Source: Epidermidibacterium keratini (GTDB lineage Bacteria > Actinomycetota > Actinomycetes > Mycobacteriales > Antricoccaceae). From it: 64,000 nucleotides of DNA. The stretch's first letter is position 1; every line of letters starts with the position of its first letter. This document shows, piece after piece, positions 18,255 through 26,466 of the stretch. The stretch is from NCBI RefSeq assembly GCF_009834025.1, contig NZ_CP047156.1, positions 3,680,067 through 3,744,066 on the forward strand, written 5' to 3'. The translations under genes and the position numbers were made by a program. The notes under the pieces were generated by a model. That model did no database searches, had not been told where the DNA came from, and was given only the letters and a program-made list of their open reading frames with translations.

Positions 18255-18332
18255 ACGTCGAGGTGTACGGCGGACCGGCGGGTGAAAATGCACGTGCAGC
18301 TTGGCCTGCGGCGTGGGAAAATGGATCACAGA

Positions 18333-19754
18333 ATGACGAATCCACGCACCCCGATCGGGGATACCACCGGCGAGTTCGATCTCGCCGACCGCCAGTCACT
18401 TCGTCGCGTCTCGGGTCTGTCGACCGAGCTCGCCGACGTCACCGAAGTCGAGTACCGCCAGCTGCGCCTGGAGCGCGTCGTGCTCGTCGGCTTGCAGCTC
18501 GACTCCGACCCGCGCGATGCCGAGAACTCGCTGCACGAGCTGGCCGCGCTCGCCGAGACCGCCGGCTCCGTCGTACTCGACGGCATGCTGCAGCGTCGCC
18601 AGAAGCCCGATCCAGCGACGTTCCTCGGCTCGGGTAAGGCCAGCGAGCTAGCCGATGTCGTCCGGGCGACCGGTGCCGACACGGTGATCGCCGACAGCGA
18701 GCTCGCCCCGTCGCAGCGCCGCGCTCTTGAGGACATCGTCAAGGTCAAGGTGATCGACCGTACGGCGCTCATCTTGGACATCTTCGCCCAGCACGCCAAG
18801 AGCAAAGAGGGCAAGGCGCAGGTCGAGCTGGCCCAGCTGCAGTACCTGCTGCCGCGGCTGCGCGGCTGGGGCGACTCGATGTCGCGGCAGGCCGGCGGCC
18901 GCGCCGCGGGCGGTGAGGGCATCGGCTCGCGTGGTCCCGGTGAGACGAAGATCGAGCTTGACCGCCGGCGCATCAACAGCAAGATCGCCAAGCTGCGCCG
19001 CGAGCTCGCGTCGCTGAAGACCGGCCGCGATACGAAGCGCTCGTCGCGACGCCGCTCGGAGATCCCGTCGGTCGTGATCGCCGGCTACACCAACGCTGGG
19101 AAGTCGACGCTGATCAACCGGCTGACCGGGGCCGGCGTACTCGTCGAGAACGCGCTGTTTGCCACCCTCGACCCGACCGTACGGCGCGCGGAGACTGCCG
19201 ACGGCCGGCCGTACACGATCTCGGACACCGTCGGGTTCGTGCGTTCACTGCCGCACCAGCTGGTCGAGGCGTTCCGCTCGACGCTGGAGGAGGTCGAGGA
19301 CGCCGATCTCGTGCTGCATGTCGTCGACGGCTCGCACCCGGACCCTGAGGGCCAGATCAGCGCCGTGCGGGAGGTCTTTGCCGATGTGGGCGCGACCGAG
19401 GTCCCCGAGCTCGTCGTGATCAACAAGGCCGACCAGGCCGACCCCGAGGTCGTTGCCCGGTTACAGCGCGCCATCCCGAGCGCCATTGCGGTCTCGGCCC
19501 GCACCGGCGCGGGCTTCAACGAGCTGCACGCCGCAATCGACACCGCGCTGCCGCGTCCGGACGTCGACTTCTCGGTGGTGATCCCGTACGACCGCGGCGA
19601 CCTGGTCACGCTGTTGCACGAGCGGGCCGACCTGAGCTCGGTCGACTACCACGAGGATGGCACCGCGATTACCGGCCGCGCGTATCCCTCGGTCGCCTCG
19701 ACGGTGGCGCCGTACGCCGTACGCGCCGAAGACGACCAGCAGCGCAGGTCATAG
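18333..19754 (+). CDS. hflX: GTPase HflX
   Basis: Ribosome-associated GTPase that rescues or splits stalled ribosomes under stress. 473 residues: HflX N-terminal domain (LERVVLVGLQ, GSGKASELADVV), the basic coiled linker containing GPGETKIELDRRRI, then the G domain with P-loop GYTNAGKST near 250, DTVGFVRSLPHQLVEAFRSTLEE (switch II/G3) and NKAD (G4). ATG 18333 is followed by the typical family start MTNPRT; ATG 18321 four codons earlier is also possible, and neither has a strong ribosome site. Confidence 0.95.
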   Translation: MTNPRTPIGDTTGEFDLADRQSLRRVSGLSTELADVTEVEYRQLRLERVVLVGLQLDSDPRDAENSLHELAALAETAGSVVLDGMLQRRQKPDPATFLGSGKASELADVVRATGADTVIADSELAPSQRRALEDIVKVKVIDRTALILDIFAQHAKSKEGKAQVELAQLQYLLPRLRGWGDSMSRQAGGRAAGGEGIGSRGPGETKIELDRRRINSKIAKLRRELASLKTGRDTKRSSRRRSEIPSVVIAGYTNAGKSTLINRLTGAGVLVENALFATLDPTVRRAETADGRPYTISDTVGFVRSLPHQLVEAFRSTLEEVEDADLVLHVVDGSHPDPEGQISAVREVFADVGATEVPELVVINKADQADPEVVARLQRAIPSAIAVSARTGAGFNELHAAIDTALPRPDVDFSVVIPYDRGDLVTLLHERADLSSVDYHEDGTAITGRAYPSVASTVAPYAVRAEDDQQRRS

Positions 19755-19780
19755 GCCCGAGGCCGCGTACGCTATCGGGC

Positions 19781-20593
19781 GTGAGCCTCCCGGACCGATC
19801 TATGCCCAACGACCGAGAGGACTCCGTCAACGCGGCGTGGCCAAGCCCGCACGGGGCCTGGTTTCCGCGAATCTGGCAGGTCATCGTGGCCGCCGCGTTG
19901 TTCGTGGCGATGTTCCTCAACGTGCTGTGGGACGGCCCGTTTCGAGGGCTCGACCAGTGGCTCGCGGACGCGGTGCAGTCGTGGGGTATCCGCGAGCTCA
20001 CGCCGACGGGCATCGAGGAGAACGAGCCCTGGAACACGATCGGCTTCCTGCTGAGTCAGACCGGCGGTCGGTGGACCAACGTCACCTGGATCCTGGTGCT
20101 GTGCGTGATGGCATGGGTCACCGATCGCACGCTGGTGCCGTTGCTGCGGGTGGGCGTCGCGGTGTTCATCATGTGGGCGGCGGTCTATCCGTTTAAGGAG
20201 TGGATGGACCGCAGCTTTCCGATGGATCCGGCCGGTGACTACTTCGGTGCTGTCGGGGGGCTCGGCGGCGCATACCCCTCAGGACACCAGACGAACTCGA
20301 TCCTGCTGGGCAGCGTCGGTGCGTGGATTGCGGTGCAGTACATCCGCCAGCGGTGGCTTCGTCACCTCGTGTGCTGGTACGCCGTCCTCGCGCCGATCAT
20401 CTCGGCGGTTGCGGTCATTGGGATGAACTATCACTGGCTCACCGACGTGCTCGGCGGCGCCGGCATGGCGGTCGTCTTGCTGTGGCTGCTGCGCGCCGCC
20501 TCAGCCACCAGCGCCGGACAGCACCTCGAAGCGCGCCTCACCTTCTCCGAAAACCAGCCACCTCCCGGTGATCGAGCAGCGAACGAGCGCTAG
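19781..20593 (+). CDS. PAP2-family membrane phosphatase
   Basis: 270-residue integral membrane protein with about six hydrophobic segments and the PAP2 signature: KEWMDRSF (motif 1 region), YPSGHQTN (motif 2) and NYHWLTDVLGG (motif 3, catalytic His). Such enzymes dephosphorylate lipid phosphates such as undecaprenyl or phosphatidyl phosphates. GTG 19781 is taken as start; ATG 19802 is possible. Convergent with lexA, 42 bp apart. Substrate unknown. Confidence 0.85.
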   Translation: MSLPDRSMPNDREDSVNAAWPSPHGAWFPRIWQVIVAAALFVAMFLNVLWDGPFRGLDQWLADAVQSWGIRELTPTGIEENEPWNTIGFLLSQTGGRWTNVTWILVLCVMAWVTDRTLVPLLRVGVAVFIMWAAVYPFKEWMDRSFPMDPAGDYFGAVGGLGGAYPSGHQTNSILLGSVGAWIAVQYIRQRWLRHLVCWYAVLAPIISAVAVIGMNYHWLTDVLGGAGMAVVLLWLLRAASATSAGQHLEARLTFSENQPPPGDRAANER

Positions 20594-20598
20594 CGAGT

Positions 20599-20637
20599 GA
20601 GCGGTTGTCGAGATCCCGTCGAAACCCGAACCAGCTC
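20599..20637. terminator. Weak hairpin between convergent PAP2 and lexA genes
   Basis: GAGCGGTT pairs with AACC-A-GCTC (one bulge) across a loop of about 22 nt. Its position between two converging stops suggests a bidirectional terminator, but the stem is short. Confidence 0.3.
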
Positions 20638-21373
20638 AGACGCGGCGCAATACCGAGACGACCTTGCCGAGCACGGTGGCCTCGTCGCCGTTGATCGGCT
20701 CGAACGCCGGGTTGTGCGGCAGCAGCCAGACGTGGCCGTCGCTCTTGCGGAACGTCTTGACCGTCGCCTCGCCGTCGATCATCGCCGCGACGATGTCGCC
20801 TTGTTCGGCGACGGGCTGCTGACGTACGACGACCCAGTCGCCATCGCAGATCGCGGCGTCGATCATCGACTCGCCGACCACGCGCAGCAGGAACAGCGTG
20901 CCGTCACCGACGAGCTCCTTAGGCAGCGGGAAGACGTCCTCGATGGCCTCTTCGGCCAGGATCGGTCCACCGGCGGCGATCTGGCCGACGATCGGCACGT
21001 ACGCCGGGCTGGGCCGCGCCGCCGCGGCCGCAGCGTCGTCCTCGGTCGGCTCGGCAGGTCGCGCATCGACGGCGCGCGGACGCTTGGGGTCGCGGCGCAG
21101 GTAGCCCTTCTCCTGCAGCACGCGTAGCTGGTGGGCGACCGACGAGGGCGAGGACAGGCCGACCGCCTCGCCGATCTCGCGCACGCTGGGCGGGTAACCC
21201 TGCTCGCGGACGCGTTCGCGGATGACCTCCATGATGCGGCGCTGACGAACCGTGAGCCCGCTGTTGTCGGCGAGATCGGGGAACTGGTGGACCTCACCCT
21301 CGGACTTTGCCGCGGACTCGTGAGCCGTCTGCGCCGGGTCCTTCTGTGCCGGGCCCTTCTGGGTCTTGCTCAT
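20636..21373 (-). CDS. lexA: SOS repressor LexA
   Basis: 245-residue self-cleaving repressor. An unstructured N-terminal extension of about 35 residues precedes the winged helix ([41 protein letters not shown]). The cleavage site is Ala134-Gly135 in QIAAGGP, the nucleophile Ser169 is in VVGESMID and the general base Lys206 is in EATVKTF. It is divergent from the LysM gene, as lexA is from Rv2719c in M. tuberculosis, and the shared region holds SOS boxes for autoregulation. TATACA at 21399-21404 on the minus strand is a likely -10. Confidence 0.97.
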   Translation of the reverse strand: MSKTQKGPAQKDPAQTAHESAAKSEGEVHQFPDLADNSGLTVRQRRIMEVIRERVREQGYPPSVREIGEAVGLSSPSSVAHQLRVLQEKGYLRRDPKRPRAVDARPAEPTEDDAAAAAARPSPAYVPIVGQIAAGGPILAEEAIEDVFPLPKELVGDGTLFLLRVVGESMIDAAICDGDWVVVRQQPVAEQGDIVAAMIDGEATVKTFRKSDGHVWLLPHNPAFEPINGDEATVLGKVVSVLRRV

Positions 21374-21398
21374 GGAAGTTCTCCAGTCACCTTGACGT

Positions 21399-21404
21399 TG
21401 TATA
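21399..21404 (-). promoter_or_regulatory. Candidate -10 of lexA
   Basis: On the minus strand TATACA lies 25 bp upstream of the lexA ATG. An SOS box lies 35-50 bp further upstream, near the -35 region. Confidence 0.45.
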
Positions 21405-21438
21405 GATGAGCCCATTGTGCCGCGATTTTCATAACAGT

Positions 21439-21454
21439 TCAAACATCTGTTCGA
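21439..21454. promoter_or_regulatory. LexA box 1 in the lexA/LysM region
   Basis: TCAAACATCTGTTCGA matches TCGAAC-N4-GTTCGA at 11 of 12 positions. Nearest to the lexA promoter. Confidence 0.8.
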
Positions 21455-21472
21455 TAGACACGCCGATATGGG

Positions 21473-21503
21473 TTGACTTTCGGCGGTGGTGCGCGCGTAA
21501 TGG
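21473..21503 (+). promoter_or_regulatory. Candidate promoter of the LysM gene
   Basis: TTGACT (21473-21478) and TAATGG (21498-21503) with a 19-bp spacer. Two LexA boxes begin at its -10 and continue downstream, so repressor would block initiation. Confidence 0.4.
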
Positions 21504-21533
21504 GAACAGACGTTCGATCGAACTCCCGTTCGA
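21502..21533. promoter_or_regulatory. Tandem LexA boxes 2 and 3
   Basis: TCGAACTCCCGTTCGA (21518-21533) is a perfect SOS box. GGGAACAGACGTTCGA (21502-21517), immediately adjacent, matches at 10 of 12 positions. The head-to-tail pair suggests cooperative LexA binding over the LysM promoter. Confidence 0.85.
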
Positions 21534-21629
21534 GGCTTTGATCCAAGGCTACTTCCCGCGGACGTCAACTGCCCGCAGGCAGACCGATTGCGCGGCGATC
21601 GGGCAATGTCTGGGCCTAGGAGTACGAAG

Positions 21630-22409
21630 ATGACTATGCAGACCTCATCGAGTTCCACCAGCAAGTCCATCCCGGCTGACCAGTCGGCCAGCCACGCCGC
21701 CAGCCACCGGCCTCGCGCCACCACGCGGCGCCGCGCTCGGCCCGAGCGTCGTACTGACCGCTTCGGCGTCTTTGCTCCCGTACCCGATGCGCCCGCCGCA
21801 CCCGCGACGCCGGCGCCGGGACACTCGCCGCTCACCGACGAGCGGTCGATGGTGCACTCCTTCGTCGCTACCCCCACGGCAGCGCCGTCGCAACCGGAGC
21901 CTCCGCAGCGAACGCCACATCCGGAGCGCCGCGAGCCCGACTTCTCCGGCGAGTACCTCGGTCCGCTGCTCCCGCCGATCATCGAGGTCGGTTCGCGCTC
22001 GAGCTGGCTGGCGCGTCCGGCTACTCTCGCTGCGGCACGCGAATCGCTGCGCTCCGCCGAGCGCGCCACGCAGGCCGCGAAGCCGGCTCGTCAGGGCGCG
22101 GCGCCGGCGACGCGTCGCTCTCGGGTTCGCCTGACGCTGCGCGGGCGGCTCGCGGTCGTCGCGCTGATCGCCGGCGCGATCGCGGGTACGTCGGCGCTGG
22201 CTGGTGCCGACCGGCCGCAGACCATCCCGGTCGCCGAGGTCCAGGTGGCCGCCGGCGACACGGTGAGCTCGATCGCGGCTCAAGCGGCGGGCGGCCGCGA
22301 CGTCGCCGAGGTCGCCGCCGCGATCCAAGCTGCCAACGGCTTGGCCGGCTCGGCCGACGCGCCGCTGGAGCCGGGTCTGGTCATCGTGGTCCCCGGTTCG
22401 ACCGAGTAG
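21630..22409 (+). CDS. LysM-domain membrane protein, SOS-controlled (ChiZ/Rv2719c position)
   Basis: 259 residues: a disordered basic and Pro-rich cytoplasmic N-terminus (about 1-165), one transmembrane helix ([21 protein letters not shown]) and an extracytoplasmic LysM domain ([19 protein letters not shown] ... [11 protein letters not shown]). The same layout, next to and divergent from lexA, is found in M. tuberculosis Rv2719c (ChiZ), a damage-induced cell division inhibitor. A role in slowing septation during SOS is therefore inferred. ATG 21630 has AGGAG 7-8 nt upstream; earlier ATGs lack one. Confidence 0.85.
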   Translation: MTMQTSSSSTSKSIPADQSASHAASHRPRATTRRRARPERRTDRFGVFAPVPDAPAAPATPAPGHSPLTDERSMVHSFVATPTAAPSQPEPPQRTPHPERREPDFSGEYLGPLLPPIIEVGSRSSWLARPATLAAARESLRSAERATQAAKPARQGAAPATRRSRVRLTLRGRLAVVALIAGAIAGTSALAGADRPQTIPVAEVQVAAGDTVSSIAAQAAGGRDVAEVAAAIQAANGLAGSADAPLEPGLVIVVPGSTE

Positions 22410-22571
22410 CTAGCCACGCACGTCGAGGCCGCCAACCATCGCAGGTGCAGCGGTGCCCGCGCCTCAGGCGAGTAGTGGTAGTGACGCCCTCGCGCCACCA
22501 CATCTTGTGTTTTGCGGCGTGTCGTGCGCGCAAGGTGCTTGCGTCGTGTCGTCGGCAAGGGCTAGAGTCAA

Positions 22572-22587
22572 ACACAACATCTGGTAG
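22572..22587 (+). promoter_or_regulatory. NrdR-box-like site
   Basis: ACACAACATCTGGTAG matches the NrdR box ACACWATATMTTGTGT at 12 of 16 positions. NrdR commonly binds its own nrdR-nrdJ operon; a clear second box at the usual 31-32 bp distance was not found. Confidence 0.4.
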
Positions 22588-22602
22588 TTACATCGATGTA
22601 AC
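22587..22602. promoter_or_regulatory. Perfect 16-bp palindrome GTTACATCGATGTAAC
   Basis: Fully self-complementary site directly abutting the NrdR-box-like site and just before the DnaA-like cluster. It has the form of a homodimeric repressor operator; the protein is unknown. Confidence 0.5.
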
Positions 22603-22699
22603 TCATCCACAGGTTGTGGATGCGGCAAAGTCGAGTTATCCACCGGGTTATCCACCGAAATCGACCGCGTAGCGGCGAGTCATCCACCGCTCATCCACA
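22603..22699 (+). promoter_or_regulatory. Cluster of six DnaA-box-like 9-mers upstream of nrdR
   Basis: Sites at 22603 (TCATCCACA), 22615-22623 (inverted), 22636 and 22648 (both TTATCCACC), 22680 (TCATCCACC) and 22691 (TCATCCACA). Each is 7-8 of 9 to TTATCCACA; five point the same way. DnaA control of nrd genes is known in E. coli; here it is inferred. Confidence 0.5.
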
Positions 22700-22757
22700 G
22701 CAGCGGGGCAGTTGCCCCCAGCCGCAGGGGATTGCACGCATCGAAAGGAGCACCGAC

Positions 22758-23282
22758 ATGCGCTGTCCGTACTGCCGTTGCTCCGACTCGCGCGTCGTTG
22801 ACTCGCGCGAGATCGACGAGGGCCAGTCGATCCGCCGCCGGCGCTCGTGCCAGCAGTGCACCCGCCGGTTCACCACCGTCGAGGAGACCGTCCTCGCGGT
22901 GACCAAGCGCAGCGGTGTCAGCGAGCCGTTCAGCCGCGAGAAGGTCATCCGCGGCGTACGCCGCGCCTGCCAGGGACGGCCGGTCGCCGAAGACCAGCTC
23001 GCCCAGCTCGCCCAGGCGGTCGAGGAGACCGTCCGCGCCAGCGGGGTGGCCGAGGTGCCAAGCCACGACGTGGGGCTCGCCATCCTCGGACCGCTGCGCG
23101 AGCTCGACCAGGTCGCCTACCTGCGGTTCGCCAGCGTCTACCGGTCCTTTGACTCGGTCGCCGACTTCGAGCGCGAGATCGCGGCCCTCCGTGACGCCGC
23201 GGACACCGGATCAGGCAAGGCAGCGACCGACGACGGTGCGCCGGCCGACGGCGTACCGCGTGCCGAGAAGGCCGTCACCTAG
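22758..23282 (+). CDS. nrdR: Transcriptional repressor NrdR
   Basis: Nucleotide-sensing repressor of ribonucleotide reductase genes. 174 residues: N-terminal zinc ribbon with Cys3, Cys6, Cys31 and Cys34 (MRCPYC ... SCQQC), [18 protein letters not shown], then the ATP-cone domain ([24 protein letters not shown] ... [11 protein letters not shown]). An Ala/Asp-rich tail of about 25 residues is lineage-specific. AAAGGAG sits 7 nt before the ATG. nrdJ follows after 154 bp, the usual partner and target. Confidence 0.97.
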   Translation: MRCPYCRCSDSRVVDSREIDEGQSIRRRRSCQQCTRRFTTVEETVLAVTKRSGVSEPFSREKVIRGVRRACQGRPVAEDQLAQLAQAVEETVRASGVAEVPSHDVGLAILGPLRELDQVAYLRFASVYRSFDSVADFEREIAALRDAADTGSGKAATDDGAPADGVPRAEKAVT

Positions 23283-23436
23283 CCGCATACAGCGACCGGC
23301 ATCTGGCATCACAACTTCACACCCACAGACTTCCCAGAAGTAGCGCACCAACGCCCCCACGGGCACCACGAATAGTCAACTGCAGCATCCGTATCAGCGA
23401 GCATCACCACCGACTGAACAAGAGAGGACCGGTTTC

Positions 23437-26325
23437 ATGACCGAGACCACGCACTCCAAGGCAGTGCCGAGTACGCCGAGCAGCCCGCGTTACCCGGCCG
23501 ACGGCCTTCGAGTCGAGCGCGTCTACACCACCGAGGGCACGCATCCCTACGACGAGGTCACCTGGGCCCGGCGCGATGTCGTGATGACGAACTGGCGCGA
23601 CGGCTCGGTGAACTTCGAGCAGCGTGGGGTCGAGTTCCCCGAGTTCTGGAGCATCAACGCCACCAACATCGTCACCACGAAGTACTTCCGCGGTGCGGTC
23701 GGCAGCGACACCCGCGAGAGCAGCCTGCGCCAGCTCATCGACCGCGTCGTGCACAAGTACCAGGAGGCCGGCGAGCTGCACGGCTACTTCGCCAGCGAGT
23801 CCGACGCGCAGGTCTTCGGCGAGGAGCTCACCTGGATGCTGCTGCACCAGGTCTTCAGCTTCAACTCTCCGGTGTGGTTCAACGTCGGCACGGCGGCCCC
23901 GCAGCAGGTCTCGGCGTGCTTCATCCTGTCCGTCGACGACACGATGGACTCGATCCTGAACTGGTACCGCGAAGAGGGCCTGATCTTCAAGGGCGGCTCG
24001 GGTGCCGGGCTCAACCTCTCGCGGATCCGCTCCAGCAAAGAGCTGCTGTCCTCCGGCGGCACCGCCTCGGGTCCGGTCTCGTTCATGCGCGGCGCGGACG
24101 CCAGCGCCGGCACCATCAAGTCCGGTGGCGCCACGCGCCGCGCGGCGAAGATGGTCGTGCTCGATGTCGATCACCCCGACGTCGAGGAGTTCATCGAGAC
24201 CAAGATGCGCGAGGAAGAGAAGATCCGCGCGCTGCGTGACGCCGGGTTCGACATGGACCTCGGCGGCAAGGACATCGTTAGCGTCCAGTACCAGAACGCC
24301 AACAACTCGGTGCGCGTCAACGACGAGTTCATGAAGGCCTACGAGGCTGGCAGCGACTTCGGTCTGCGTGCCCGGCACACCGGCGAGGTCATCGAGAGCA
24401 TCGATGCCAAGTCGCTGTTCCGCAAGATGAGCGAGGCCGCCTGGGCGTGCGCCGATCCGGGCATCCAGTACGACACCACGATCAACGACTGGCACACCAA
24501 CCCCGAGTCCGGGCGCATCACCGCCTCCAACCCGTGCTCGGAGTACATGAGCCTGGACAACTCCAGCTGCAACCTCGCCTCGCTGAACCTGATGAAGTTC
24601 CGCAAGGAAGACGGCACCTTCAACTCCGAGCAGTTCGTCAAGGCCGTCGAGCTCGTCATCACCGCGATGGACATCTCGATCTGCTTCGCCGACTTCCCGA
24701 CCGAGCCGATCGGCGAGACGACCCGCGCGTTCCGCCAGCTCGGCATCGGCTACGCCAACCTCGGCGCGCTGCTGATGGCCGGCGGCCTGGGCTACGACAG
24801 CGACGGCGGCCGTGCCCTCGCCGCGGCGATCACCTCGCTGATGACCGGTACGGCGTACCGCCGCTCGGCTGAGCTGGCTGGCATCGTCGGACCGTACGAC
24901 GGCTACGCCCGCAACGCTGCCGCGCACACCCGCGTGATGCGCAAGCACGCTGCCGCGACCGACGCGGTGCGCCCGATGCACCCGGCCGATGCCGACGTAC
25001 TGCGCCACGCCGAGCAGCAGTGGCAGCAGGGCCTGGAGATCGGCAAGGAAAACGGCTGGCGCAACGCGCAGGCCTCGGTCATCGCGCCGACCGGCACGAT
25101 CGGCTTCATGATGGACTGCGACACGACCGGCATCGAGCCGGACTTCTCGCTGCTGAAGTTCAAGAAGCTGGTCGGCGGCGGGTCGATGCAGATCGTCAAC
25201 CAGGCCGTCGGGCAGGCGCTGCGCACGCTTGGCTACCAGCAGGAGCAGATCGAGGCGATCGTCGAGTACGTCTCCGAGCACGGCCACGTCGTCGACGCGC
25301 CGGGCCTGAAGCCCGAGCACTACGAGGTCTTCGACTGCGCGGTGGGCGAGCGGGCCATCTCGCCGATGGGTCACGTGCGGATGATGGCGGCGACCCAGCC
25401 GTTCATCTCCGGCGCTATCTCCAAGACGGTCAACATGCCCGAGTCGGCGACCGTCGAGGAGATCGAGGAGATCTACTTCCAGGGCTGGAAGCTCGGCCTG
25501 AAGGCGCTGGCGATCTACCGTGACAACTGCAAGGTCGGCCAGCCGCTGTCGACGAAGAAGTCCAACGAGACCACCGCCGAGCCGGAGGCCGCCGCGGTCG
25601 TCGAGCACCGGCCGGTCCGTCGCCGCATGCCCAAGCAGCGTCCGTCGGTGACCACCTCGTTCAGCGTCGCCGGCGCCGAGGGCTACCTCACCGCCGGCTC
25701 CTACCCGGACGACGGCCTCGGTGAGGTGTTCCTGAACCTCGGCAAGCAGGGCTCGACGCTGTCGGGAATCATGGACGCCTTCTCGGTCGCGGTCTCCATC
25801 GCGCTGCAGTACGGCGTACCGCTGGAGACGTTCGTGCGCAAGTTCACCAACATGCGCTTCGAGCCGGCCGGCATGACCGACGACCCGGACATCCGGATCG
25901 CCCAGTCGGTGGTCGACTACGTCTTCCGCCGCCTGGCGCTGGACTACCTGCCGGAGGACAAGCGTGCCGAGCTCGGCATCTACTCGGCCGCTGAGCGCGC
26001 CGCGCAGGTCGAGCAGAGCTATGCTCCGCCGGTCGGACCGCAGGCCAGCGATGCCGAGCAGGCCGAGATCTCCTCGATGGCGTCGTCGGTGCCGGTCGAG
26101 GCTGCGACCGAGGCGGCGCCCGAGCGGCCGAGCGAGGAGCCAGTCTCCGAGCTCAACGCCGCGGTGAGCACGCCGCCGGCTGCCGTGCACTCCTCGGCCG
26201 AGCTGATGGATGCCCTCGGCAAGGGAGCGGACGCGCCGCTGTGCATGTCGTGTGGCACGAAGATGCGCCCGGCCGGCTCGTGCTACGTGTGCGAAGGCTG
26301 CGGCAGCACCTCCGGCTGCAGCTAG
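23437..26325 (+). CDS. nrdJ: Vitamin B12-dependent (class II) ribonucleotide reductase NrdJ
   Basis: Adenosylcobalamin-dependent enzyme making deoxyribonucleotides without oxygen-dependent radicals. 962 residues: substrate-site FNSPVWFNVG, VSACFILSVDD (redox Cys), GLIFKGGSGAGLNLSRIR, the active-site loop NPCSEYMSLDNSSCNLASLNL, PTGTIGFMMDCDTTGIEP, and a C-terminal zinc-ribbon-like CMSCGTKMRPAGSCYVCEGC that also carries redox cysteines. A variable acidic Ala/Glu region (about 850-920) separates the core from the tail. AGAGAGG precedes the ATG. I found no cobalamin riboswitch in the 154-bp gap after nrdR. A strong terminator follows. Confidence 0.97.
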   Translation: MTETTHSKAVPSTPSSPRYPADGLRVERVYTTEGTHPYDEVTWARRDVVMTNWRDGSVNFEQRGVEFPEFWSINATNIVTTKYFRGAVGSDTRESSLRQLIDRVVHKYQEAGELHGYFASESDAQVFGEELTWMLLHQVFSFNSPVWFNVGTAAPQQVSACFILSVDDTMDSILNWYREEGLIFKGGSGAGLNLSRIRSSKELLSSGGTASGPVSFMRGADASAGTIKSGGATRRAAKMVVLDVDHPDVEEFIETKMREEEKIRALRDAGFDMDLGGKDIVSVQYQNANNSVRVNDEFMKAYEAGSDFGLRARHTGEVIESIDAKSLFRKMSEAAWACADPGIQYDTTINDWHTNPESGRITASNPCSEYMSLDNSSCNLASLNLMKFRKEDGTFNSEQFVKAVELVITAMDISICFADFPTEPIGETTRAFRQLGIGYANLGALLMAGGLGYDSDGGRALAAAITSLMTGTAYRRSAELAGIVGPYDGYARNAAAHTRVMRKHAAATDAVRPMHPADADVLRHAEQQWQQGLEIGKENGWRNAQASVIAPTGTIGFMMDCDTTGIEPDFSLLKFKKLVGGGSMQIVNQAVGQALRTLGYQQEQIEAIVEYVSEHGHVVDAPGLKPEHYEVFDCAVGERAISPMGHVRMMAATQPFISGAISKTVNMPESATVEEIEEIYFQGWKLGLKALAIYRDNCKVGQPLSTKKSNETTAEPEAAAVVEHRPVRRRMPKQRPSVTTSFSVAGAEGYLTAGSYPDDGLGEVFLNLGKQGSTLSGIMDAFSVAVSIALQYGVPLETFVRKFTNMRFEPAGMTDDPDIRIAQSVVDYVFRRLALDYLPEDKRAELGIYSAAERAAQVEQSYAPPVGPQASDAEQAEISSMASSVPVEAATEAAPERPSEEPVSELNAAVSTPPAAVHSSAELMDALGKGADAPLCMSCGTKMRPAGSCYVCEGCGSTSGCS

Positions 26326-26335
26326 CCACCCCGAC

Positions 26336-26368
26336 CAGGGCCCGGCGGACACGTTCCGCCGGGCCCTG
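26336..26368 (+). terminator. Strong intrinsic-type hairpin after nrdJ
   Basis: Perfect 14-bp stem (26336-26349 with 26355-26368, CAGGGCCCGGCGGA and its complement) and a 5-nt loop, 11 bp after the nrdJ stop. It lacks a U tract, as is common in actinobacteria. Confidence 0.8.
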
Positions 26369-26466
26369 TCGCATCCGTGCGGGCCGCTGACCTCGCGCGC
26401 TGGTCCGAACCCCTCGGACTAGGGCACGCTAGAGCCAAGCCAGCGGTACGCAGAGAGCGAGACAGC

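Larger units (their letters stand above)
22410..22757 (+). other. nrdR upstream region (348 bp)
   Basis: No supported gene. It contains a NrdR-box-like site, a perfect 16-bp palindrome and a cluster of DnaA-box-like sites, all listed separately. It is visibly less GC-rich than its surroundings. Confidence 0.6.

Noticed and set aside
23283-23436. Cobalamin riboswitch upstream of nrdJ
   Set aside because: Expected from the B12 dependence, but I could not find the B12-box or the extended conserved core in this 154-bp gap.
23404-26352. 982-codon open frame on the minus strand across nrdJ
   Set aside because: It is antisense to a well-supported gene; GC-rich third positions leave long stop-free frames. 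The translation is Arg/Asp/Val/Leu-rich with no family motifs.
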